Below, piece by piece: positions 45,564 to 53,674 of a DNA stretch of 64,000 bases. Position 1 is the stretch's first letter. Each line of letters begins with the position of its first letter. Both the position numbers and the translations under genes were made by a program. The stretch spans positions 310,001-374,000 of the forward strand of contig NZ_CP061300.1 of NCBI RefSeq assembly GCF_018687635.1. The letters are read 5' to 3'. The notes below the pieces were generated by a model. That model did not search any database, was not told where the DNA came from, and saw only the letters and a program-made list of their open reading frames with translations. The stretch comes from Polynucleobacter sp. MWH-Braz-FAM2G (GTDB taxonomy: Bacteria; Pseudomonadota; Gammaproteobacteria; Burkholderiales; Burkholderiaceae).

Positions 45564-46853
45564 ATGAAGAAATTACAGGCTCTTAGCCTGAGTATGGCTT
45601 TGAGCGCAGGTTTATTTACCAGCGCAACCCTATTTGCAGCTGACACTGCAAAAGCACCACTACCACTCAGCGCAACTCCAGGACAGGGATTTAGCCAAGA
45701 GGGTTTGAAAAGAATCGATGCCTTTTTTGCGGATCAAATTGCTGCGAACAATATGGCAGGAGCAGTTTTAGCAGTTTCTAAAAATGGCAAGCTCACCATT
45801 TTTAAACCGTATGGGTATCTGGATAAAGCCAATAACAAACCCATGACAACCGATGCGATTTTTAACTTGGCATCGATGACAAAAGTCATGGCGTCGGTCG
45901 GTGCGCTCACCTTTTATGAGGAAGGCAAACTTCCCTTAAATGCGCCTATCTCCAATTGGTTACCCCAATTTAAGGATATGAAAGTAGGCAAGATTGATGC
46001 TGAAGGTAACCTCACCACAGTACCAGCAAAAAATCCCATTACCGTACAAGATCTGATGCGTCACACAAATGGCTTAACGTATGGTGGTCGTGGAGCAACG
46101 CCTGTTCACAAAATGTATCCCGCTGGTTCTGCTCCAGCAGCAGTCCAATACACGGCCCAAGAGTTTATCGATAAGTTAGCCAGCAATCCCTTGTTATATG
46201 AGCCAGGTACTGCTTGGGATTACGGTTTTGGTTTAGATGTGCTGGGCATTATTGAAGAAAAAATTGCTGGCAAGTCTTTAGGCGCAGTAATGCAAGAGCG
46301 CATCTGGAACAAAGTGGGCATGCCCAACACAACTTTTGATCTAGCTGAAAAGGATCGTCCGAGACTTGCTCAACCCCTACCAATCGATCCATTAACTGGT
46401 AAGCCGCAAAAGGTAGATATTCATACACAAAAAGTGAAGTTTGATTGTGGCGGCTCATGCGCTTATTCCACAGCAGGGGATTACATTCGCTTTGGACAAA
46501 TGCTGCTCAATGGCGGAAGTCTGGACGGCAAGCGCGTACTTGGTCCACAAACAGTTGCTTTCATGACATCTAATCATTTGAATAAAGACATTAAAAATAA
46601 TGTGAGTGGTACAGAGCCAGGCCGTATGGGTTATGGCTTTGGATTAGGTGTTGCAGTCAGAACAGACCGTGGCTTGTCTGCTATTAATGGCAACGTTGGA
46701 GACTTCACATGGAACGGCGCCTACGGAACGATATTCTGGGTTGATCCAAAAGAGCAGATGGTAGTTGTCATGATGGGTGTTGCTCCCGGTGAAATCCGTA
46801 AGGTGCATCGTGAGCAACTCAATGCAGTGATTTATGGGGCATTAGATAAGTAG
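45564..46853 (+). CDS. Exported serine hydrolase, class C beta-lactamase fold
   Basis: A 429-residue beta-lactamase-fold hydrolase. An N-terminal signal peptide (KKLQALSLSMALSAGLFTSA) ends near residue 25. The S-x-x-K motif is NLASMTKVMA near residue 100, and the second motif is a Tyr in WDYGFGLD; the third is WNGAYG rather than the usual KTG/HGG, which fits family VIII esterases better than true AmpC. Substrate is unknown. ATG 45564 has GGAGAC upstream and is preferred over the in-frame start at 45519. A strong terminator follows. Confidence 0.85.
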   Translation: MKKLQALSLSMALSAGLFTSATLFAADTAKAPLPLSATPGQGFSQEGLKRIDAFFADQIAANNMAGAVLAVSKNGKLTIFKPYGYLDKANNKPMTTDAIFNLASMTKVMASVGALTFYEEGKLPLNAPISNWLPQFKDMKVGKIDAEGNLTTVPAKNPITVQDLMRHTNGLTYGGRGATPVHKMYPAGSAPAAVQYTAQEFIDKLASNPLLYEPGTAWDYGFGLDVLGIIEEKIAGKSLGAVMQERIWNKVGMPNTTFDLAEKDRPRLAQPLPIDPLTGKPQKVDIHTQKVKFDCGGSCAYSTAGDYIRFGQMLLNGGSLDGKRVLGPQTVAFMTSNHLNKDIKNNVSGTEPGRMGYGFGLGVAVRTDRGLSAINGNVGDFTWNGAYGTIFWVDPKEQMVVVMMGVAPGEIRKVHREQLNAVIYGALDK

Positions 46854-46870
46854 GCTTATCTTTGAAGAAT

Positions 46871-46900
46871 AAAAAACCCTGAATAATCGGGGGTTTTTTT
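46871..46900 (+). terminator. Intrinsic terminator after serine hydrolase
   Basis: AAAAAACCC pairs with GGGTTTTTT across an 11-nt loop, ending in a T-run; it lies 18 bp beyond the hydrolase stop. Confidence 0.85.
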
Positions 46901-46942
46901 ATTCACCATCATAGATCTTGAAGAATGTATCAAAAGTTCCAT

Positions 46943-46971
46943 TTGACAGATTCTGTTATACAGAATATTAT
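46943..46971 (+). promoter_or_regulatory. higBA promoter with embedded operator palindrome
   Basis: A -35 TTGACA (46943-46948) and a -10 TATTAT (46966-46971) are 17 bp apart. Between them lies ATTCTGT-TAT-ACAGAAT (46950-46966), a perfect 17-bp inverted repeat, the expected binding site for the HigA antitoxin autorepressor. With this -10 the transcript would begin at or about the higB ATG, so the message may be leaderless. Confidence 0.75.
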
Positions 46972-46976
46972 TGCGC

Positions 46977-47255
46977 ATGATCTGCTCATTTTCATGTCAA
47001 CAAACTGAAGATTTATTTAATAGCAAGCCTTCACGACAGTTTGGAAGCATTGAACGAGTTGCTCGAAGAAAATTATTGCAATTACATGCAGCTATTACTT
47101 TATTAGACTTACGAGTTCCGCCTGGCAATATGCTGGAATCTTTGAAGGGAAAGCGCAAGGATCAGCACAGTATTCGTATTAATGGGCAATGGCGCATATG
47201 TTTTGTATGGAAAGGGGATGGAGCCTACAACGTAGAAATTGTGGATTACCACTGA
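46977..47255 (+). CDS. higB: HigB-type toxin (RelE/ParE fold mRNA interferase)
   Basis: A 92-residue toxin. The family pattern is visible: DLFNSKPSRQFGSIERVARRKLLQLHAA, LRVPPGNMLESLKGKRKDQHSIRI and NGQWRICFVWKGDGAYNVEIVDYH, the last containing the C-terminal catalytic-type residues of HigB. It is predicted to cleave mRNA on ribosomes and to be neutralised by HigA. The ATG at 46977 was chosen over an in-frame TTG six bases earlier. higA begins 4 bp after its stop. Confidence 0.88.
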   Translation: MICSFSCQQTEDLFNSKPSRQFGSIERVARRKLLQLHAAITLLDLRVPPGNMLESLKGKRKDQHSIRINGQWRICFVWKGDGAYNVEIVDYH

Positions 47256-47259
47256 GAAG

Positions 47260-47568
47260 ATGATGAAGACAAAATTACTTGAAGAAATTCACCCCGGAGA
47301 AATTCTCTTGGAAGACTTTATGAAGCCTATGGAAATTACTGCTCGCCAGTTAGCGGCTGATATTGATGTTTCTCCTAGCCGAATCAGTGAGATTGTTCAT
47401 GGAACTCGGCCGATTACTGCGGATACAGCTTTGCGTCTCGGATTATTTTTTTCTATGGAGCCGCGCTTTTGGCTTAACTTGCAGTCGGAATACGATATGC
47501 GTGTAGCCAAAAGAAATCTACAAAAAGAGATCGAGCCAAGGATCAGAGTTTTTAAAATGGCAGCATGA
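47260..47568 (+). CDS. higA: HigA-type antitoxin, XRE helix-turn-helix
   Basis: A 102-residue antitoxin with an HTH domain: IHPGEILLEDFMKPMEITAR followed by QLAADIDVSPSRISEIVHGT, the recognition helix lying in SPSRISEIV. HPGEILLEDFM and EPRFWLNLQSEYDM are hallmark HigA segments. It should bind HigB and repress the promoter at 46943-46971. GAGAAG precedes the ATG. Toxin-first gene order is normal for this family. Confidence 0.92.
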   Translation: MMKTKLLEEIHPGEILLEDFMKPMEITARQLAADIDVSPSRISEIVHGTRPITADTALRLGLFFSMEPRFWLNLQSEYDMRVAKRNLQKEIEPRIRVFKMAA

Positions 47569-47573
47569 TTAAA

Positions 47574-47602
47574 TAAAAAGTCCCAACAAATGGGACTTTT
47601 TA
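47574..47602. terminator. Bidirectional intrinsic terminator
   Basis: AAAAAGTCCC pairs with GGGACTTTTT around a 7-nt loop. It can end higBA on the plus strand and the 48005/47629 membrane-gene pair on the minus strand. Confidence 0.88.
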
Positions 47603-47628
47603 TTTGGCGCTGTTACGTTCTTGCTGAT

Positions 47629-48000
47629 CTAAAGCCCAAACTCCCGATAGTGCCTATAAAGATTGGCAATGGAAGCAAAGCCCAGTACTACGATCAGCAC
47701 AGAAAATACATACTCGGTTGTGAGATAGGTAAAGACGCCTATCTGAATCAAGATGGTTGCGCCAATAAAAGTAGCAATCGATCCGAAGGCCACCAACTTA
47801 AAGTTGGGAACAAAAGCACCCAAGGTAATTGCAATAAAAACGATGTATAGATCCGAGACCAATTGATCTGCCGTTACAAAGATGCTGTTGGTTAATTCTG
47901 GATTAATGAATTTACCTAAAACGGCAATGATCAAAATGGAACCCAAAATCGCAAAGTTCAACTTTGCTTTGAGAAGCATTGTTTTTAATTGATCGTTCAT
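47629..48000 (-). CDS. Small membrane protein, unknown function
   Basis: A 123-residue hydrophobic protein with four likely helices (about residues 15-32, 47-63, 66-88 and 96-111). No known family recognised. It ends just before a bidirectional terminator and follows a smaller membrane-protein gene by 4 bp, so the two are probably expressed together. Confidence 0.65.
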   Translation of the reverse strand: MNDQLKTMLLKAKLNFAILGSILIIAVLGKFINPELTNSIFVTADQLVSDLYIVFIAITLGAFVPNFKLVAFGSIATFIGATILIQIGVFTYLTTEYVFSVLIVVLGFASIANLYRHYREFGL

Positions 48001-48004
48001 ATCT

Positions 48005-48229
48005 TTAAGAGGCGTTGCCGTTAAACACTAAGCTCATGCCAATCCAAAGAATGATGAAAGCAATCAAAACAGTGGAACCAATTTTCTTTAAGAAGTATTC
48101 GAGGCTATCCATATAGACCTCATCGTTTCTGCCGAAGTAATGATCAAAACGCTTCCAAAATAGGCGCCCTACTAGCAAAGGTAAAAGCATGGCAACAATG
48201 CCTAAAACTACCGTGAGAGTTGTATCCAT
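48005..48229 (-). CDS. Small membrane protein, unknown function
   Basis: A 74-residue protein with two hydrophobic helices (about 5-22 and 49-68) flanking a charged loop (FWKRFDHYFGRNDEVYMDSL). No recognised family. The tight 4-bp spacing to the next minus-strand gene suggests an operon; both may act in the inner membrane. Confidence 0.6.
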   Translation of the reverse strand: MDTTLTVVLGIVAMLLPLLVGRLFWKRFDHYFGRNDEVYMDSLEYFLKKIGSTVLIAFIILWIGMSLVFNGNAS

Positions 48230-48305
48230 ATTTTTTCTGTTCTCTTATTCTTTATTGCTTAATGCACTAATTGTGACCTGTAGCTTGCGATGCTTTAATC
48301 ATTGA

Positions 48306-49232
48306 CTACTTGTAGGCCGGAAAGTCATACAGGATACAGGGGTTGTCGACCAATATGGATTTTCTTATATTGGCGTCTTGTACCCATTCACCTAGAAGGT
48401 CGCAGAGGTCAGCATCGTGCGGCATTTGTCTCTTGACCATCACATGAGGCCAATCGCTGCCCCAAATCAAGCGATTGGGGTTTGCTTCTAATGCAGCGTC
48501 ATTGAAAGGGCGCATATCTTCGTATGGAAGATTGCCATCGCAAATACGATAGGGTCCTGTCATCTTGACCCAAGCACGCTGACTCTTCATTAACTCTAAT
48601 AGCCCCTGAAATCCCTTGTCCGCAATTCCATGCTTCGCATGGCTATAACCAAAGTGTCCAAATACTAAATCAACCGGAAAGTCTTCAAAGGTCTTGGCAA
48701 GATTGGGGTATTCATTCACATGCATTAGCAATTCGAGATGCCAGCCTAATGGTTCAATTCGTTTGGCTAAATTGCGTAGTTGCTCGATTGGTAGTCCAGC
48801 AGACTTATCAGCAATATCCACAATATTGCAGCGTAGCCCCCGAATGCCTGCCGCATGCAAATCAGCGAGTTCTTGATCGCTGCTTGCTTTGGGATCATTC
48901 GAAATTACTGCCACACCTCGAAATTGCTGGGGATTGGAACGTAGAGCGGATAAGAGTGCTCGGTTATCCGTTCCATATACACTGGGTTGCACCAGAACTG
49001 CGCGATCTATCCCCAGCATCTGCAAGAGCGTTTGATAGCTCTCAAGAGTAGCATCTGGTGGTGTATAGATGCGCTCTGGCGCATAGGGAAATTGACTAGC
49101 AGGCCCACATACATGCGCATGACAGTCTACTGATCCTGCGGGAAGAGTTAGTTGTGGCGAGCGCACTTCTGCGCTCGGGGCCTGGCATAGTGGTGCTGGA
49201 TTATTGCGGTTCAATTGCAGCTTCTTTAGCAA
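48306..49232 (-). CDS. Amidohydrolase family 2 protein (2-pyrone-4,6-dicarboxylate hydrolase-like)
   Basis: A 308-residue TIM-barrel hydrolase: VDCHAHVCGPASQFPYAPER with the N-terminal metal-site histidines, LVQPSVYGTDN, GIRGLRCNIVD, DLVFGHFGYS and the C-terminal RLIWGSDWPHVM. It resembles the PDC-hydrolase (LigI) group that opens lactones in aromatic degradation. The frame begins at TTG 49232, overlapping the Bug receptor stop; a TTG at 49214 is an alternative. Coupling to a Bug receptor points to catabolism of an organic acid. Confidence 0.78.
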   Translation of the reverse strand: MLKKLQLNRNNPAPLCQAPSAEVRSPQLTLPAGSVDCHAHVCGPASQFPYAPERIYTPPDATLESYQTLLQMLGIDRAVLVQPSVYGTDNRALLSALRSNPQQFRGVAVISNDPKASSDQELADLHAAGIRGLRCNIVDIADKSAGLPIEQLRNLAKRIEPLGWHLELLMHVNEYPNLAKTFEDFPVDLVFGHFGYSHAKHGIADKGFQGLLELMKSQRAWVKMTGPYRICDGNLPYEDMRPFNDAALEANPNRLIWGSDWPHVMVKRQMPHDADLCDLLGEWVQDANIRKSILVDNPCILYDFPAYK

Positions 49233-50196
49233 TCTTTTGATATTTGTTCATTTCTTCGCGCACAAATTTTGAAAATTCTGCAGGACTCATTGGCGTTGCT
49301 TTAATCCCTTTGCTTTCATATGCGGCTTTGACTTCAGGATCTAGCATTGCTTGATTAATATCCTTATTAATCTTATTCACAATTGCGCTAGGAGTAGCGG
49401 CTGGTGCCCAAACTCCAAACCACAAACCAATTTCAAAATTGGCATATCCCTGTTCTGCAACGCTTGGAATATCCGGAATGGCAGGGTTACGCGTTTTGCT
49501 GGTTACACCGAGCGCACGTAATTTGCCACCCTTGAGTTGTCCGATTGCAGTGTCTAAGGGCGCCATATAAAAAGCAGTGCGCCCAGACATGGTGTCCTGA
49601 ATGGCTTCAGGCGATCCCTTGTAGGGAACGTGTGTGAGTTTGATGCCCATCATTTGATTAAAGTATTCCGCCGCAAGATGAGTTGAACTGCCAACCCCAG
49701 CCGAGGCAAAAGTAATTTCATCTGGCTTGGACTTGGCGGCGATCACGAGATCGCGAATGGTTTGATAAGGGCCATCAGCAGCAGTAACCATCACATAAGG
49801 AGTTTGTCCCAAGATCGCCACATCAGTTAAGCTTTTGAGTGGGTCATAAGGAAGCTTCTTATAAATAGCGGGATTTGCTGCGTATGAGGCTGATTGAACT
49901 AATAAGGTGTATCCATCAGGATCAGCGTTCACCACCACACCAGTACCTATCAGTCCACCAGCGCCTGGACGATTTTCAATAATCACTGATTGTTTCCAAG
50001 TTTCTGAAAGGCTCTTGGCGACCACACGACCGGCAATATCCGCACCTGAACCCGTAGTGAGGGGAACTATCATTTTCACAGTGCGATTGGGATAGCTTTG
50101 TGCATGGCTACATGCCATACCAATAGCAAGGCCTGTAGCCAGAATGATCTTGCTGAACTTATGGCTAGGCAGCCCCAGTTTTAGGAATGTAAACAT
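49201..50196 (-). CDS. Bug-type periplasmic receptor (tripartite tricarboxylate transporter)
   Basis: A 331-residue solute receptor. A signal peptide (residues 1-33, HAQSYP after the cleavage site) leads into YPNRTVKMIVPLTTGSGADI and RPGAGGLIGTGVV, hallmarks of Bug/TctC proteins. HLAAEYFNQMMGIKLTHVPYKG is also typical. It binds carboxylate ligands in the periplasm. GGAGA lies close upstream of the ATG. No TctA or TctB membrane genes are adjacent, as is usual for Burkholderiales orphan receptors. It forms an operon with the amidohydrolase. Confidence 0.92.
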   Translation of the reverse strand: MFTFLKLGLPSHKFSKIILATGLAIGMACSHAQSYPNRTVKMIVPLTTGSGADIAGRVVAKSLSETWKQSVIIENRPGAGGLIGTGVVVNADPDGYTLLVQSASYAANPAIYKKLPYDPLKSLTDVAILGQTPYVMVTAADGPYQTIRDLVIAAKSKPDEITFASAGVGSSTHLAAEYFNQMMGIKLTHVPYKGSPEAIQDTMSGRTAFYMAPLDTAIGQLKGGKLRALGVTSKTRNPAIPDIPSVAEQGYANFEIGLWFGVWAPAATPSAIVNKINKDINQAMLDPEVKAAYESKGIKATPMSPAEFSKFVREEMNKYQKIAKEAAIEPQ

Positions 50197-50224
50197 AGCG
50201 TCTCCTTAGTATTTTTATTGTTTC

Positions 50225-50239
50225 GTTAGATAATCTAAC
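50225..50239. promoter_or_regulatory. Perfect palindrome between Bug receptor and pcaD
   Basis: GTTAGATAATCTAAC is a 15-bp perfect inverted repeat about one base, placed in the 88-bp gap between two divergent transcription starts. It looks like a dimeric-repressor operator controlling both directions; no regulator gene is adjacent. Confidence 0.65.
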
Positions 50240-50284
50240 ATGCTCTAAGAAATAGATAAATAATGAGAAATAAGGTGGAGAACA

Positions 50285-51100
50285 ATGACGCAATTACATG
50301 ATGTAAAGAAGGTGAAGGTGGACGGAACGGATGTAGCCTACCGTTTTGATGGCCCAGAAGATGGACGCGTTGTACTAGTGGCAAATAGTTTGATGGCCAA
50401 TGGCAGTATGTGGGATGGCAATGTAGCTGCGCTAGCTGATCGTTATCGCGTATTGCGTTATGACAAAAGAGGGCATGGTGCCTCAGGAGTAAGTGAGGGT
50501 CCCTACACGATTGCTCAGTTAGCGGATGATGCTGTTGGCTTGCTGGATGCTCTGAAGATTGAAAAAGCCCACTTTATGGGCTTGTCAATTGGCGGCATGA
50601 TTGGACAGCAACTCGGGGCACGTTACCCTGAGCGAATTCTTTCACTATCACTTTGTAATACTGCTTCTGAAATGCCGCCGCGTAGTTTATGGGAAGAGCG
50701 CTTTGAAATTGCCCGCACCCAAGGTATTGCTGGTCTAGTCGACGGCACGATTAAGCGTTGGTTTACAGCAGCTTTTATTGAACGTGCGCCTCAAGAAATT
50801 GAAAAAGTGCGGCAAATGATCTTGGGCACCAATCTAAATGGCTATATCGCATGTGGAAGTGCGGTACGTGATATGGCGCAAAGTACAATGCTGCTAAAGA
50901 TTAAGGCTCCGACTTTGGTTTTATCTGGACGCGATGACCCAGCATGTACCGTAGACCAAGGCACTGTTTTACATCGCCTCATCGATAATTCGAAGATGGT
51001 AATCATTGAGCAAGCGGCGCATTTATCGAATATTGAGCAACCAGAGATCTTTAATCGTACCGTGCGCCAATTTATAGATTCCGTTGATGATGCTTTGTAA
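50285..51100 (+). CDS. pcaD: Alpha/beta-hydrolase, 3-oxoadipate enol-lactonase-like
   Basis: A 271-residue alpha/beta-hydrolase. VLVANSLMANGSMWDGNVAA and RYRVLRYDKRGHGASG are typical of PcaD; the nucleophile serine is in MGLSIGGMIGQQLG near residue 103. Catalytic Asp lies in SGRDDPACT and His in AAHLSNIEQP. PcaD hydrolyses the enol-lactone of the beta-ketoadipate pathway. No other pca genes are here, so a related lactone is also possible. Preceded by GGTGGAGA. Confidence 0.8.
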   Translation: MTQLHDVKKVKVDGTDVAYRFDGPEDGRVVLVANSLMANGSMWDGNVAALADRYRVLRYDKRGHGASGVSEGPYTIAQLADDAVGLLDALKIEKAHFMGLSIGGMIGQQLGARYPERILSLSLCNTASEMPPRSLWEERFEIARTQGIAGLVDGTIKRWFTAAFIERAPQEIEKVRQMILGTNLNGYIACGSAVRDMAQSTMLLKIKAPTLVLSGRDDPACTVDQGTVLHRLIDNSKMVIIEQAAHLSNIEQPEIFNRTVRQFIDSVDDAL

Positions 51101-51157
51101 GTCGTCATCAGAATTTAGTTTTATTTAATTTCATTTATTACAAAAGAAAGTATTTTT

Positions 51158-51736
51158 ATGACCGAACTATCTAATGCTCAAATTGAAGAGATTCGTGCAA
51201 AAGTATTGGGCGCTGCTGCCAAAATTCCGGGTACATTAATTGGCTTAGGAATTTTATTTATTGTGCTGGGCATGATTGGTATCGCTGGTCAAACTTTGTT
51301 TTCATTTATCTCCGTAAACGTCTTGGGCATTTTCTTGTTTGCTGGAGGTGTATTGCAGGGAGCGCATGCACTCAAATCGCAAGGTTGGAAAAGCGTAGGA
51401 GTGCAATTAGTATTAGCGGCTATCTATATTGTTGCAGCCATATTCACTTGGGCTTTCCCAATTCCAGCACTAGAAGCAATTACTTTATGGCTTGCTGCAA
51501 TCTTTTTTGTGACTGGAGTACTTCGCTTGATTTCCGCATTACAGCATCGTCATTTCCGTGAATGGTTCTGGTTGGTTTTATCTTCAGCTCTCTCGATCTT
51601 GATGGGCGTATTAATCATGAATGGCTACCCAGAATCTAGTCTTTGGCTTCCGGGGATGTTGATTGCGATTGAGCTGTTGTTGCAAGGTTGGTCGTTGTTG
51701 TTTATGGGCTTGGCAGCCCGTTCGCTAACCAAGTAA
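51158..51736 (+). CDS. HdeD-like membrane protein (DUF308)
   Basis: A 192-residue membrane protein with six hydrophobic helices (residues about 24-40, 44-66, 76-96, 101-121, 133-152, 160-182). LGIFLFAGGVLQGAHALKSQ and WLAAIFFVTGVLRLISAL fit the HdeD/DUF308 family, linked to acid or stress resistance in enterobacteria. Function in this organism is not known. Confidence 0.8.
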   Translation: MTELSNAQIEEIRAKVLGAAAKIPGTLIGLGILFIVLGMIGIAGQTLFSFISVNVLGIFLFAGGVLQGAHALKSQGWKSVGVQLVLAAIYIVAAIFTWAFPIPALEAITLWLAAIFFVTGVLRLISALQHRHFREWFWLVLSSALSILMGVLIMNGYPESSLWLPGMLIAIELLLQGWSLLFMGLAARSLTK

Positions 51737-51775
51737 TTCAGTATTGAATTTGCAATAGAACAAAGAGCCTTCATC

Positions 51776-51952
51776 ATGGCAATGAAAAAAACCGATCTTT
51801 ATAAGAATTTAGCTTTGAAAACTGCGCAAGGCATGAAAAATGCCACCAAAGCACCGAAGCTCGGAGCTGCTGAGAAGGCAAAATCCAAAAAAGAACTAGC
51901 AAGTGCCAATCCCTTGCTAGCTTCTTTGATGGGCAAAGCTAAATCGAAGTAA
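51776..51952 (+). CDS. Small lysine-rich protein (58 aa), unknown function
   Basis: A short frame from ATG 51776 encoding 58 residues that are lysine- and alanine-rich with no membrane segment: it starts AMKKTDLYKNLALKTAQGMK and ends LLASLMGKAKSK. The coding-like, biased composition and position directly after the HdeD gene support a real gene. The basic charge could suit nucleic-acid or ribosome binding. No family recognised. Confidence 0.6.
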   Translation: MAMKKTDLYKNLALKTAQGMKNATKAPKLGAAEKAKSKKELASANPLLASLMGKAKSK

Positions 51953-51962
51953 TCAAATCTTT

Positions 51963-53024
51963 TTGAAGCAAATAAACTCACTTTTTCTGATCGATTTTTT
52001 GAAGGTTCTTGCGGCCTTATTGATCATCTTGCATCATCTCTCAAGCTATGGGCAAATTGCGCAAGACGCTCGATTGATCTTGCCGGGTTTGATGACTTGG
52101 CTATTTGAGTATGGCCGTTATGCAGTCCAGATATTTCTTGTGATGGCGGGTTATTTAGCTGCGCAGTCTTTGAGTCGATATGCAAACGCAAAATTTAGCG
52201 CTCATGGATTGCTTAAACTAATTTTAAACCGCTACTTACGTCTATTTGCACCTTACGCTGCTGCCCTTATCTTTACTATCGCGTGCGCTTACATTACGCG
52301 CTTCTGGGTAAATGATGAATTTGTTGGTCAGTCAGAAACCCTTGGGCAATTTTTGGCGCATCTCTTTTTTATTCAAGGAATATTAGGTCTCGATTCAATT
52401 TCTGCTGGGGCTTGGTATGTTGCAATAGATTGGCAACTCTACTCAGTGTTGGCTATCTTGTTTATATCTTTTCCCCGTTATCAAGCATTGATTTGGATGA
52501 TTGGAATTTTGGCGGTGAGTTCCTTATTGTTTTTTAATCGCTCGAGTGACTACGAGGCATATTTTATTTACTTTATTGGATCCTATGGTTTGGGTGTTTT
52601 GGCTTATTTGGCTAGCCAATTTGAGGATGCGAGAGTGAAACGTTTAGCAAAATCGGTATTAATTTTGATTGGTCTTGTGATTGCTGCTGCCTCACTTCAG
52701 CAAATCTGGTTAAGAAATTTCTTGGCTTGGTTTGTAGCGCTTGCATTGTTTTTATGGGGCAATACTAAATATCCTAAAGATTTTGAAGGGAGCGGTTTAT
52801 TAAAAGCGATTGCATGGGGAAGCAAGCGATCTTATTGCGCTTTCTTGATTCATTTTGCATTTATTCTGCTAGCAAACACCCTCTATATTGCATTTGGATT
52901 GCACACTCATGAGAGCGGTGTGATTGCGATCTTGCTGATGTTGGGTGTGATTATCTGCAGTATCTTTACTGCAAATTATTTTTATCGTTGGATAGAAATA
53001 CCATCCAGCAAGCTCAAAGTCTAA
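51963..53024 (+). CDS. Membrane acyltransferase, acyltransferase-3 family
   Basis: A 353-residue polytopic protein with ten or so helices. It begins FLIDFLKVLAALLIILHHLS, with the histidine of the acyltransferase-3 active site, and has RYAVQIFLVMAGYLAAQSL and AWYVAIDWQLYSVLAILFI. Members O-acylate glycans, lipids or peptidoglycan at the membrane. The start is TTG with no strong ribosome-binding site. Its stop overlaps the convergent DarP gene by 4 bp. It could modify the surface glycan but is far from that locus. Confidence 0.82.
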   Translation: MKQINSLFLIDFLKVLAALLIILHHLSSYGQIAQDARLILPGLMTWLFEYGRYAVQIFLVMAGYLAAQSLSRYANAKFSAHGLLKLILNRYLRLFAPYAAALIFTIACAYITRFWVNDEFVGQSETLGQFLAHLFFIQGILGLDSISAGAWYVAIDWQLYSVLAILFISFPRYQALIWMIGILAVSSLLFFNRSSDYEAYFIYFIGSYGLGVLAYLASQFEDARVKRLAKSVLILIGLVIAAASLQQIWLRNFLAWFVALALFLWGNTKYPKDFEGSGLLKAIAWGSKRSYCAFLIHFAFILLANTLYIAFGLHTHESGVIAILLMLGVIICSIFTANYFYRWIEIPSSKLKV

Positions 53025-53548
53025 AGCCCTAGCTCTTTCAAAACGCGAAAGATCTCTCGGTAAGCTTTTGGCGGTTTGTTTTGCTCTTTTTCTCGACGCG
53101 CATTACGAATTAAAGTGCGCATATTCTGAATATCCATATCTGGATATTGCTCGATCATTTTGGTAAATGCATCATCGCTGGCAATCAATCGGTCGCGATA
53201 ACTCTCTAGAAAATGGAGTTTGGCAGTTTCTGCTTTACTAACACCTTGAATTGCATCCAAGCGCTTTTGAATAGCCTCAAGCTCTTCTTCATCTAAGAAG
53301 CGCATTAACTTGCCAAGATATTGCTTATGGCGACGTATCGCCTCGAAACTTTTAATTTTGTTGGTTTCTGCAATGGCGGTTTTAATGGCTTCGTCCAGAG
53401 GGATTGTTTTTAAAGCATCGCTACTAAGGGCAGCCAAAACTTCTGCCAATTTTTGACGTTCAGTCATTTGGCGTTTTAGCTCTGACTTACTTGGACCCTC
53501 GTCAGCATCAACTAGCTTGGGAGTCCGATTCTTCTCGTTAATATGCAT
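53021..53548 (-). CDS. darP: DarP/YjgA ribosome-associated protein (DUF615)
   Basis: A 175-residue, highly charged, mainly helical protein of the DUF615 family: GPSKSELKRQMTERQKLAEV, then IKSFEAIRRHKQYLGKLMR and NMRTLIRNARREKEQNKPPK. YjgA/DarP binds late 50S ribosome precursors in E. coli. Single-gene unit, convergent with the acyltransferase. Confidence 0.9.
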   Translation of the reverse strand: MHINEKNRTPKLVDADEGPSKSELKRQMTERQKLAEVLAALSSDALKTIPLDEAIKTAIAETNKIKSFEAIRRHKQYLGKLMRFLDEEELEAIQKRLDAIQGVSKAETAKLHFLESYRDRLIASDDAFTKMIEQYPDMDIQNMRTLIRNARREKEQNKPPKAYREIFRVLKELGL

Positions 53549-53674
53549 ATGGTCATTTTAGAGGGTGTTGTGAGCAGGGCTAAGATGTCTAATTTGCTAG
53601 AGTGGTAAATAATAGACAGTACAGCTGTAAATTGACTGGCAACCTTTATTAACGCTTTAAATTAACGCATAAAG

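Noticed and set aside
47590..47850. 86-codon plus-strand frame after higA
   Set aside because: Antisense to a better membrane-protein gene and lacks a plausible domain; it is a shadow frame.
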